DNA of 8,740 bases from Clostridiales bacterium (GCA_007133255.1 SLMY01000147.1:1-8740); one strand, 5' to 3'; counted from the stretch's first letter, positions 1 to 6,668 are shown. Notes: generated by a model from the sequence alone, not told the origin. Numbers and translations are program-made.

Positions 1-2
1 AT

Positions 3-1571
3 ATCATCAATGAGCAAAACTACCGTTTCATGGGTGTAATCTCAAGCCGTGAAACGGAACGTGTTTACAGCGATCTGGTACCTGATATCGGCCATGTGAT
101 GGGGTATGTAGGGCGTATTACCGCTCGCCAGTATAATGAAATGCAGCATTTGGGTTACGCGCCCGACGCTATGGTCGGTCAGGCTGGTGTAGAGGCAATC
201 GCGGAGCGATATCTGGCCGGACAAGATGGTGTGAAACCTTATAATATCTGGACAGTCGCTGAAGATGAAGGGATGTTCTATTCAGAAAATATTGGTAAAG
301 ATCCTGTTCCGGGCAATCATGTGCGGCTGACCCTTGATATGGAACTGCAGCAGGTCGCGCTTCGTTCACTCGAGCGCGTCATCGATGAGATCCGTCACGA
401 TGAGGATGCCGACGCTTATCGCGACGCTGACGCCGGTTCAGTGGTGATGATTGATGTCAATACCGGAGAGGTTCTGGCGATGGCCAGCTATCCCGGGTAC
501 GATCCAAATGATTTTCTGATCCAGGGCTGGGATGACGACGCGGCTGACAGAATTCAGGAATATTTGACCGACGATCATAACAAGCCCTTGAGTAATCGGA
601 CGATATCCGAGATCTACGCGCCGGGATCAACCTTTAAGGCTGTTACCGCTGTGGCAGCACTTGAATCAGGCACTATCTCACCTTTTAGCAGCACATATGA
701 ATGTACCGGGACCATGGACATTGGCGGTCTGGACTGGAGCTGTCTGTCGAGGCCCAGAACCGGTCATGGCAACCTGGCCCTTACCAGAGGCATGGCCACA
801 TCATGCAATCTTTATTTCTTTCAGCTAGGTGTTGATACCACGATCAACCAAATTGACGCTTGGGGCCGCAAACTGGGATTAGGTGAGCAAACCGGCATTG
901 ATTTACCAGGTGAGGTTTTGGGCTACCGGGCCAGCCGTGAAACACATTCACTGATCAGAGTTGAAGAGCGTGACTGGAGTATCGCTGATACCTGCCAGGC
1001 CTCGATTGGCCAGTCCTATAACAGCTATACCATCTTGCAGCTGGCTGTTTATACAGCATCACTGGCCACTGGCTATCGTGTCACACCCTATGTGATCGCC
1101 GATGTGACCCGCCCAGACGGTACAATTGTTTTTAAAAACGAACCTCAGCGTGTACATATCGGCATGCAGCAGTCAACGCTTGACGTGGTACGCGAATCTA
1201 TGCTGGCTGTCACCGCGACCAGTGAAGGAACCGCCTCCGACGCGTTCGAAGGCTTCCCGATTCCAGTTGCCGCCAAAACCGGTACAGCTGAAACAGGACA
1301 TGAAGATTTTTCATCATCAAACGGATTATTCATTGCCTATGCGCCAGCTGATAATCCACAGGTTGCTGTCGCACAGATTATTGAGAAAGGGCGCTGGGGA
1401 TCCAACACAATCGCGATAGCCCGTGACCTGTTTGAAGCATATTTTAATCTTGACAGCTCAAGTGGACCCGGAGACGAATTACTGCAGCCCGGCTGGCTTG
1501 ATCCGATCGAATTAGACGATCAGGAAACAGATGAGGATGAAAACGAGGAAGAAGATGACGATGATGAATGA
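3..1571 (+). CDS. mrdA: Penicillin-binding protein 2-type transpeptidase, 5' end missing
   Basis: Class B penicillin-binding protein: a membrane-anchored D,D-transpeptidase that cross-links peptidoglycan outside the membrane. The frame is open to the left edge, so the N-terminal anchor is lost and the Met codon at 30 is internal. Numbering from that Met, residues about 1-100 match the dimerisation region (a GYVG stretch, then VGQAGVEAIAERYLAG). The transpeptidase domain follows with all three active-site motifs: STFK with nucleophile Ser200 (627-638), SCN as the SxN motif (801-809) and KTGT (1275-1286). The protein ends in a very acidic tail in which nearly all of the last 22 residues are Asp or Glu. 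PBP2 next to a methylglyoxal-synthase-type gene recalls the clostridial mreBCD-mrdA-min-rodA-mgsA cluster, which favours the elongation enzyme PBP2 over a division or sporulation paralogue. Class assignment is very secure; the gene symbol is an inference. Confidence 0.93.
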   Translation: MINEQNYRFMGVISSRETERVYSDLVPDIGHVMGYVGRITARQYNEMQHLGYAPDAMVGQAGVEAIAERYLAGQDGVKPYNIWTVAEDEGMFYSENIGKDPVPGNHVRLTLDMELQQVALRSLERVIDEIRHDEDADAYRDADAGSVVMIDVNTGEVLAMASYPGYDPNDFLIQGWDDDAADRIQEYLTDDHNKPLSNRTISEIYAPGSTFKAVTAVAALESGTISPFSSTYECTGTMDIGGLDWSCLSRPRTGHGNLALTRGMATSCNLYFFQLGVDTTINQIDAWGRKLGLGEQTGIDLPGEVLGYRASRETHSLIRVEERDWSIADTCQASIGQSYNSYTILQLAVYTASLATGYRVTPYVIADVTRPDGTIVFKNEPQRVHIGMQQSTLDVVRESMLAVTATSEGTASDAFEGFPIPVAAKTGTAETGHEDFSSSNGLFIAYAPADNPQVAVAQIIEKGRWGSNTIAIARDLFEAYFNLDSSSGPGDELLQPGWLDPIELDDQETDEDENEEEDDDDE

Positions 1572-1702
1572 CAGCTGATGTTTCATCATAGAACACCGCT
1601 AACAAGTGAGGTCAATGAGAAGCAAAATAAACTTTAATACTGGCAATATGCCAGCTTCCCGGAACAGTTTATGTGCATTATTCAAAAATAAAACCTGAAT
1701 AC

Positions 1703-1731
1703 TTGTAACTGCGCAGGAAGACAGTTAAAAT
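1703..1731 (+). promoter_or_regulatory. Candidate sigma-A promoter for the MGS-like gene
   Basis: TTGTAA (1703-1708) is separated by 17 bases from TAAAAT (1726-1731). It lies in the 229-base gap after the PBP2 gene and about 70 bases before the probable GTG start at 1801, so the small gene may have its own transcript. The rest of this gap holds a short hairpin (CTGGCA, loop ATA, TGCCAG; 1640-1654) without a T-run, and nothing else I recognise. Predicted from consensus only. Confidence 0.45.
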
Positions 1732-1800
1732 AGTTATCGATTAGATCATCTGGAAGATATGATCAATGACCTTATGACAGAAGACAGAGGGGGTAACCTG

Positions 1801-2190
1801 GTGAACATTGTATTATTGGCCGACCATAGAAAACATGAGCTGCTGGTGAATTTTTGCATAGCGTATAGTCAGATTCTTAAGCATCATGAAATGTATTCCT
1901 TATTTAACACATCACGCCTGATTCGTGACGCTTCACGTCTTGATGTGATCGGCCTTTCAACTGAGATATCCGGTAGTATTGATCAACTGGCGTCCAGAGC
2001 TATGTATAACGAAGTTGATGCTGTTATCTATCTGCGTGATCCCATGCTGGAGTCATATGACGCGCCAAACGCGTTGTTAAGAGCCTGTGACACAAATAGT
2101 ATTCCTGTGGCGACCAATATAGCGACGGCGGAAGTGCTGGTCCTGGCGCTCGACCGTGGTGACCTTGACTGGCGCGAATTGATTCGCTGA
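1801..2190 (+). CDS. Degenerate methylglyoxal-synthase-like protein
   Basis: A 129-residue protein with the methylglyoxal synthase (MGS) fold; the enzyme family turns dihydroxyacetone phosphate into methylglyoxal in the cytoplasm. The GTG at 1801 is preferred over ATGs at 1759 and 1774: it has a strong GAGGGGG site (1787-1793) 7 bases upstream, and the protein then begins at the usual family position. Family features that remain are the first strand (NIVLLAD), VIYLRDP at 76-81, and IPVATNIATAE at 101-111. The active-site motifs are altered. The N-terminal His-Asp reads Asp8-His9, the ATGTTG phosphate loop reads SLFNTS (33-38), GPxGGDQQ reads TEISGSIDQ, and PHxPD reads YDAPN with two residues missing after it. 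It is therefore probably not a normal synthase; a sensory or regulatory role is possible but unproven. A terminator follows directly. Fold assignment is strong, activity doubtful. Confidence 0.85.
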   Translation: MNIVLLADHRKHELLVNFCIAYSQILKHHEMYSLFNTSRLIRDASRLDVIGLSTEISGSIDQLASRAMYNEVDAVIYLRDPMLESYDAPNALLRACDTNSIPVATNIATAEVLVLALDRGDLDWRELIR

Positions 2191-2241
2191 TCCCGCAAGC
2201 GGGAACCACGACAGCTTGATCATCCATAGATTATCTTATAG

Positions 2242-2265
2242 AAACGGCCTGACGGCCGTTTTTTT
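2242..2265 (+). terminator. Intrinsic terminator after the MGS-like gene
   Basis: A perfect 8-bp stem, AAACGGCC (2242-2249) with GGCCGTTT (2254-2261), closes on a TGAC loop and runs into seven T residues (2259-2265). A smaller perfect hairpin, TCCCGC-AA-GCGGGA, sits just after the stop codon (2191-2204). Together they separate this gene from gdhA. Confidence 0.9.
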
Positions 2266-2397
2266 GTACTCGTTAATTTGTTTGATTCTTACGTTAAATG
2301 ATTGAAAGCCTGCTCGTGAGTAATCTGATGTTAGCCCCGACTATTTAGTTCGTGCTGGTTTTATTGCAAGTAAACATTATAATTCTTGCATATATCC

Positions 2398-2426
2398 TTG
2401 ACGCTAAGGATAAATAAGGCTAAAAT
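2398..2426 (+). promoter_or_regulatory. Probable gdhA promoter
   Basis: TTGACG (2398-2403) and TAAAAT (2421-2426) are spaced by exactly 17 bases, which predicts a start near 2433 and a leader of about 70 bases. A perfect TATAAT also lies upstream at 2378-2383 but has only a weak -35 (CTGGTT). The remainder of the 2266-2504 gap shows no ORF or riboswitch that I recognise. Confidence 0.65.
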
Positions 2427-2504
2427 TTATAAGTGAGCCAATGAAAAGGCTGTCAACTTACATCAAAATTGCAAAGCGCGATTAAAATATCAGGAGGCAA
2501 ATAC

Positions 2505-3842
2505 ATGAACATTTTAAAATCAGTCCATGATCAGGTTGTAGCGAGAAATCCTAATGAGCCTGAATTTCTGCAGGCCGTGGAAGAAGTGCTTGAGAGCCTT
2601 GAGCCTGTTGCTGAAAAACATCCGGAATGGGTGGCAGCGGGTATCTTTGACCGGCTTGTAGAACCAGAGCGGCAAATCGTCTTTCGTGTTTCCTGGGTAG
2701 ATGACGACGGTCAAGTACATGTTAACCGTGGTTTCCGTGTTCAGTTCAACAGCGCGATTGGTCCGTACAAAGGTGGCCTGCGGCTGCATCCGTCTGTTAA
2801 CCTTGGCATTATTAAATTCCTTGGTTTTGAGCAGATTTTCAAAAATTCCCTGACCGGTCTGCCGATCGGAGGCGGCAAGGGTGGATCTGACTTTAATCCG
2901 CGTGGCCGCAGTGATCATGAGATCATGCGTTTCTGCCAGAGTTTTATGACGGAGCTTTGGCGCCATGTTGGCCCTGACACAGATGTTCCGGCAGGCGATA
3001 TTGGTACAGGCGCTCGAGAGATTGGCTATATGTATGGTCAGTATAAACGTTTGAGCAATACGCATACCGGTGTTCTGACCGGTAAAGGACTGGACTGGGG
3101 CGGTTCTCTGGTTAGAACTCAGGCAACTGGCTATGGCCTTTGCTATTTCATGGAAGAAGCTATGAAAGCAAAGGGTAAATCTTTCAAACAGTCAACAGTT
3201 TCCATTTCCGGTTCTGGTAATGTCGCGATTTTCGCTCATGAGAAAGCCACTGAGATGGGCGCGAAGGTTGTCACGATGAGTGACTCAGATGGGTATATCC
3301 ATGATCCGGACGGAGTTGATCTTGAGCTGATTAAGGAAATCAAACTGGTTCGCCGGGCTCGCATCCATGAATATGCCAAAGAGAAACCCAACGCGACTTA
3401 CACCCAGGGCTGTACAGGTATCTGGACGGTTCCTTGTGATATCGCTCTGCCAAGCGCTACTCAAAATGAGCTGGATGGTGATGCCGCCGCCGCGCTGATT
3501 AAAAACGGTTGTTTTGCTGTGGGAGAAGGTGCCAATATGCCAGCAACGCCAGATGCTGTCAAACAGTTCCTGGAGAATAAAATCATCTATGGACCTGCCA
3601 AGGCCGCCAACGCCGGCGGTGTCGCGACATCAGCACTTGAGATGAGCCAGAACAGCATGCGCCTTAGCTGGAGCTTTGAAGAAGTAGATGAAAAACTCCA
3701 GCAGATTATGGTTGATATATATAAAGCCGCCAGTGAAGCGGCCGCGGAATACGGTGACGCGGATAACCTCGTCCTTGGTTCTAATATCGCTGGCTTCGAG
3801 AAAGTCGCCACATCCATGTATCAGCATGGTGTCGCCTACTGA
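2505..3842 (+). CDS. gdhA: NADP-type glutamate dehydrogenase
   Basis: Hexameric glutamate dehydrogenase, interconverting 2-oxoglutarate plus ammonia and glutamate in the cytoplasm; this subfamily normally works with NADPH in ammonium assimilation. The protein is 445 residues, close to the 447 of the E. coli enzyme. The ATG at 2505 is chosen because AGGAGG (2492-2497) lies 7 bases before it; an in-frame TTG at 2469 has no comparable site. The substrate region PYKGGLRLHPSVN and the catalytic-lysine motif GGGKGGSDFNPRG (Lys125) are intact, followed by DTDVPAGDIGTGAREIGYMYG. The Rossmann domain carries the dinucleotide loop SGSGNVA, and the late motif EGANMPAT is present. It has its own promoter and runs into dtd with a 2-base gap. 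Cofactor choice is inferred from overall similarity to the E. coli type, not from a diagnostic residue. Confidence 0.97.
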   Translation: MNILKSVHDQVVARNPNEPEFLQAVEEVLESLEPVAEKHPEWVAAGIFDRLVEPERQIVFRVSWVDDDGQVHVNRGFRVQFNSAIGPYKGGLRLHPSVNLGIIKFLGFEQIFKNSLTGLPIGGGKGGSDFNPRGRSDHEIMRFCQSFMTELWRHVGPDTDVPAGDIGTGAREIGYMYGQYKRLSNTHTGVLTGKGLDWGGSLVRTQATGYGLCYFMEEAMKAKGKSFKQSTVSISGSGNVAIFAHEKATEMGAKVVTMSDSDGYIHDPDGVDLELIKEIKLVRRARIHEYAKEKPNATYTQGCTGIWTVPCDIALPSATQNELDGDAAAALIKNGCFAVGEGANMPATPDAVKQFLENKIIYGPAKAANAGGVATSALEMSQNSMRLSWSFEEVDEKLQQIMVDIYKAASEAAAEYGDADNLVLGSNIAGFEKVATSMYQHGVAY

Positions 3843-3844
3843 CT

Positions 3845-4312
3845 ATGAGAGCGTTAGTCCAGCGAGTTAAAAAAGCATCTGTAACCATTGAGCAGGAGAC
3901 TGTGGCCCGGATTGGGCCAGGTCTTCTGGTCTTTCTTGGTGTAGGGGAAGCTGACGAGGCAGAGGCGATTGACTATCTGGCCGGAAAAATCAGCCGGATG
4001 CGTATTTTTCATGATGAAGCCGGCAAAATGAATCGTGACATCAGGCAGGCAGCTGGTGAAGTCCTGGTTGTTTCTCAGTTCACACTTTACGGTGATATGA
4101 AGCGAGGCAACCGGCCTAGTTTTACAAAAGCAGCAGAACCCGAAAAAGCAGAAACACTGTATCTTGATTTTTGTGAAGCGATGCGGCAAAAAAAGATTCC
4201 GGTTCAGACCGGCCAATTCGCCGCGAAAATGGAAGTAGAGCTGATTAATGACGGGCCCGTGACCATCTGGCTGGAATCACCAGGCAAGGCACAGGCTGAA
4301 AACAGTGATTAG
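3845..4312 (+). CDS. dtd: D-aminoacyl-tRNA deacylase
   Basis: Dtd removes D-amino acids (and glycine wrongly attached to tRNA-Ala) from tRNA, a chirality proofreading step in the cytoplasm. The 155-residue protein has the family start MRALVQRV, the active-site motif SQFTL with Ser77-Gln78, and the cross-subunit Gly-Pro motif NDGPVT (Gly137-Pro138), all at canonical positions. It is about 10 residues longer than the E. coli protein because of a polar C-terminal tail. The ATG lies 2 bases after the gdhA stop (TGA, CT, ATG) with no convincing SD, so translation is probably coupled to gdhA. In many Bacillota dtd follows relA and precedes an MBL hydrolase; here the hydrolase partner is retained but gdhA takes the upstream place. 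A strong hairpin follows. Confidence 0.97.
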   Translation: MRALVQRVKKASVTIEQETVARIGPGLLVFLGVGEADEAEAIDYLAGKISRMRIFHDEAGKMNRDIRQAAGEVLVVSQFTLYGDMKRGNRPSFTKAAEPEKAETLYLDFCEAMRQKKIPVQTGQFAAKMEVELINDGPVTIWLESPGKAQAENSD

Positions 4313-4381
4313 CGAAGCGAACCATTTGCTGTCTTGAGTTTAGCAGATCCTGATCCGTCAAAAATTAACAAGAAACATCAG

Positions 4382-4413
4382 AAAAGTGCTCTGGGTTCCG
4401 GAGCGCTTTTGTT
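4382..4413 (+). terminator. Intrinsic terminator after dtd
   Basis: A 13-bp stem pairs 4382-4394 with 4398-4410 around a GTT loop. It has two G-T (wobble) pairs and ends in four T residues, then GTT. The A-run on its 5' side means the mirror structure could also act on the minus strand. The T-tract is short, so termination may be incomplete and allow some read-through into the hydrolase gene. Confidence 0.75.
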
Positions 4414-4418
4414 ATAAT
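4410..4418 (+). promoter_or_regulatory. Extended -10 promoter for the MBL hydrolase
   Basis: TGTTATAAT is a perfect extended -10 element (TG, one base, TATAAT). No good -35 lies 16-18 bases upstream, as is common for this promoter class. The first T of the element is also the last paired base of the dtd terminator. Predicted transcripts start near 4425, about 45 bases before the start codon. Confidence 0.6.
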
Positions 4419-4467
4419 GTAGTTTACGGCAGCTGTGTTATTATCATCTGAGAGTGAGGACAAATAT

Positions 4468-5217
4468 ATGACAGAATCAGAGAACAAACATAATCGCCCC
4501 AACCCGGAAACGAAGCGCCAAAGAAATCAGCGACCTGTTGGTCAAAATGAGCCAGGACGGCCTGAACAGCTGAAACAGCATTTAGAGATTCGCACCTTGC
4601 CTTATGGGCCGCTTGAGTCCTGCAGTCATGTCATCCGAATTGGCAGCAGCAGCATACTAATTGATCCGTCTATTGATCCTCAGCGTCTGCCGGAAAGCTG
4701 GCCGAAACCTGATCTTCTGATTGCCACCCACGGCCATCTTGATCATATTGACGGGGCTGATGTTTTACGTGATTTCTGCCAGGCGAAACTGGCAATCCAT
4801 TATACTGAAGAAGGCAGTCTGATCAACCCAAAAGATAATCTGTCTGTTTATATGGGTATGGAAAAAACCTTTCGGAAAGCAGATCTGCTGCTCAAAGAGG
4901 GACAGATAATAACACTTGATGAACAGTACTCACTGGAAGTGCTGCACACGCCCGGGCACAGTATGGGGTCTATCTGCCTGCTGCTGACAGGCCCCGAAGG
5001 TGAAATAGCCTTGTTTTCAGGCGACACGCTCTTTGCCGGATCAGTAGGAAGATCCGACCTGCCAGGAGGTGACAGTCTGGAATTGATCAAATCACTGCAA
5101 AAACTATCACAGCGCCTGAATAAACCGGAAACACAAAAGCTCCCTATCTATCCCGGTCATGGACCAGCAACAGTCTGGAACCGTGAAAAAGCGAATAATT
5201 CATACCTGAACCGCTGA
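4468..5217 (+). CDS. Metallo-beta-lactamase-fold hydrolase (glyoxalase II-like)
   Basis: A 249-residue cytoplasmic metallo-hydrolase of the MBL superfamily, probably a two-metal thioesterase-like enzyme; the true substrate is unknown. The ATG at 4468 has GAGGA (4456-4460) 7 bases upstream, so the in-frame TTG at 4435 is not needed. The full metal-binding set is visible: HGHLDH (His88, His90, Asp92, His93), the His of TPGH (His164), the Asp of SGDTLF (Asp186) and His231 in YPGHG. The order and the stretch GSVGRSDLPGGD are typical of the GloB-like (YcbL-type) branch. There is a polar, basic N-terminal extension of about 38 residues, rich in Asn, Gln, Arg and Pro, before the fold begins. Its place after dtd is a known Bacillota arrangement. 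Hydroxyacylglutathione hydrolase activity should not be assumed. Confidence 0.93.
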   Translation: MTESENKHNRPNPETKRQRNQRPVGQNEPGRPEQLKQHLEIRTLPYGPLESCSHVIRIGSSSILIDPSIDPQRLPESWPKPDLLIATHGHLDHIDGADVLRDFCQAKLAIHYTEEGSLINPKDNLSVYMGMEKTFRKADLLLKEGQIITLDEQYSLEVLHTPGHSMGSICLLLTGPEGEIALFSGDTLFAGSVGRSDLPGGDSLELIKSLQKLSQRLNKPETQKLPIYPGHGPATVWNREKANNSYLNR

Positions 5218-5255
5218 CCGCCTGAAAAGCCGTGCTGACAGGAGGGAAGAGGGTC

Positions 5256-6629
5256 TTAAGTTATTCTGACTGGGCGGCCGCCATCAATTGGTACGCGGTA
5301 GATACGAAGACTCTCCGGCCTCTGATAATAGATATAATCTGAAAGTATCACGAAAGACGCGACAACGTCATCGATGATCATATCAGCGTGCTCTAGATCA
5401 ATCGACTGCCCTGCCAGTACCGGCCAGCGAAACAGCCGGTACTGGCGCTCAGGATCCGGTGCGTACAGATAGCCTTCATGAAGAATGAATGGCTTATCAA
5501 AGCGCTTGTCTGATATCTGGATAACCTGATTCGCAAGATGAGTATTGGTGTTATCCGTTTGATTTATTCGCTCAGACTCAGATTCATCTTGCGTCTCAAC
5601 ATTATGATCGGACTCGTCTTCAGTTGTGCTGCTGCTGGTATCAGGTTCGCTGTCAGTGCTCGAAGGGAGCTCGCTGGCAAAGATACGGTCCTGCTGGTTT
5701 GGATCTGAATAGTAAAGCCAGCCATCTGCCACATTGATACTGACAGCTGTTTTAGCCAGGACAGGCCATGCGTCTCCAGTTTCAAGATTAAAGTGCCAGA
5801 CACCCTGATCAGCTGAAGCGAACGCAATATACAGATCATTGCCGTAGAGAACCTGATTCGTCGCCATGGCGTCATGCAGAATCTGACGATTCGTTCCATC
5901 TGGAGAAAGACTAAAAGGCTGATGGGTTTCAATATCAATCGCGTACAAAAGATCCTGATGCTGCAACAGATATTTTGTTATTGTATGGCTGATTCTGACT
6001 CTGTTCGTACCATCATGATCCATTTTATAAAGCGCTCCGCTTATTCTGCTTTCCGTATAAAAAAGAAACTCTTCACTGCTGGCAAACTGGCTGCCAGGCT
6101 CTAAGCTAAGTGTAGCATCCAGGCTCGCGTTAATTCTCGAACGTTTCAAGGTGTCATCAGCCGACGTATAAACAATCGTCTGGCCGATCTGATAGACAAA
6201 ATTCTGATAATGCAGATTACCCGCTACCCGCTGATCCACCCTTTCGGCAGCATTAACCTCCTCCGAAGTCGAAGCAAGATCAGTCTCAGTGCCATCAGCC
6301 TGGCAGCCAGCCAACATCATCAGCATCAACAAAACTGCCAGCAGCAGCCGTAAAACTTTGGTGCCAGGCACGGAAAATTCGCCTGAAACTTTGGTGCCAG
6401 GCACGGAAAATCTGCCTGAAACTTTGGTGCCAGGCACGGAAAATCTGCCTGAAACTTTGGTGCCAGGCACGGAAAACCCGCTTGAAACTTTGGTGCCAGG
6501 CACGGAAAATTCGCCTGAAATTTTGGTGTCAGGCACGGCATCAGCCTGGTCGGTCGTCAGTTTGTTGTTGAATCTGGAGAGTAAATCTCGAATAAGTTTA
6601 TGGAACAAAATAACAGCTGTTGGGGACAA
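5256..6629 (-). CDS. Lipoprotein with beta-propeller-like (DUF5050-type) body and in-frame repeats
   Basis: A predicted lipid-anchored surface protein of unknown function. The TTG start at 6629 is supported by GGAGGG (6641-6636) 6 bases upstream. Residues 1-31 are a polar and amphipathic N-terminus, then about 60 residues come from six copies of a 33-bp DNA repeat (units of the form VPGTKVSGEFS). The hydrophobic segment V92-L106 and the lipobox LAGC with Cys109 follow. The mature part is about 349 residues with repeated motifs such as an aromatic pair followed by an xDGTNR turn, as in DUF5050-like propeller repeats. An acidic Ser/Thr/Asp/Glu-rich insert (about residues 321-363) looks like a flexible loop. 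A GTG at 6371, in the last repeat, would give a standard 22-residue signal peptide before the Cys and is the main alternative start. It converges on the MBL hydrolase gene with no clear terminator between them. Confidence 0.8.
   Translation of the reverse strand: MSPTAVILFHKLIRDLLSRFNNKLTTDQADAVPDTKISGEFSVPGTKVSSGFSVPGTKVSGRFSVPGTKVSGRFSVPGTKVSGEFSVPGTKVLRLLLAVLLMLMMLAGCQADGTETDLASTSEEVNAAERVDQRVAGNLHYQNFVYQIGQTIVYTSADDTLKRSRINASLDATLSLEPGSQFASSEEFLFYTESRISGALYKMDHDGTNRVRISHTITKYLLQHQDLLYAIDIETHQPFSLSPDGTNRQILHDAMATNQVLYGNDLYIAFASADQGVWHFNLETGDAWPVLAKTAVSINVADGWLYYSDPNQQDRIFASELPSSTDSEPDTSSSTTEDESDHNVETQDESESERINQTDNTNTHLANQVIQISDKRFDKPFILHEGYLYAPDPERQYRLFRWPVLAGQSIDLEHADMIIDDVVASFVILSDYIYYQRPESLRIYRVPIDGGRPVRIT
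6352..6540. repeat. Array of six 33-bp tandem repeats with palindromic core
   Basis: On the plus strand, ACTTTGGTGCCAGGCACGG begins at 6355, 6388, 6421, 6454 and 6487 with an exact 33-bp period; a diverged sixth copy (ATTTTGGTGTCAGGCACGG) begins at 6520. Each good copy holds the perfect palindrome GTGCC-A-GGCAC. The variable bases lie in the 14-base stretch between cores. Since 33 is a multiple of three and the units lack stops in several frames, the array stays open within the minus-strand lipoprotein gene and also makes false ORFs on the other frames. The diverged copy is at the N-terminal edge of the gene product. Confidence 0.97.
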
Positions 6630-6635
6630 TGTGAT

Positions 6636-6641
6636 CCCTCC
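6636..6641 (-). promoter_or_regulatory. Ribosome binding site deciding the TTG start
   Basis: GGAGGG on the minus strand lies 6 bases before TTG at 6629. It is much better than anything before the GTG codons inside the repeats, so the long N-terminus including the repeats is probably translated. Confidence 0.7.
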
Positions 6642-6668
6642 AATTTAATTTAAATTAATACGCGATCT

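Noticed and set aside
1615..1698. 27-codon ORF in the gap after PBP2 (ATG AGA AGC ...)
   Set aside because: GAGG is nearby but only about 4 bases from the ATG, the composition is unremarkable, and no family is recognised.
2520..3065. Minus-strand ORF of 181 codons inside gdhA
   Set aside because: It lies wholly opposite a highly conserved gdhA frame and its translation shows no recognisable domain.
3854..4216. Minus-strand ORF of 120 codons opposite dtd
   Set aside because: Antisense shadow of a well-conserved gene, with no domain or convincing SD.
1801..5217. A methylglyoxal production and detoxification module (MGS plus glyoxalase II-like enzyme)
   Set aside because: The MGS-like protein lacks the catalytic motifs, the hydrolase substrate is unknown, no glyoxalase I is present, and the two genes are in separate transcription units.
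6352..6540. CRISPR array
   Set aside because: The period is 33 bp in total with near-identical units, leaving no unique spacers, and the array is inside a coding frame; no cas genes are present.
6289..6648. Plus-strand ORF of 119 codons and a minus-strand ORF (6326-6541) across the repeat array
   Set aside because: Both are open only because the 33-bp units lack stops in several frames; their products are repeats read in the wrong frame. The lipoprotein frame has an SD, signal peptide and long downstream domain.
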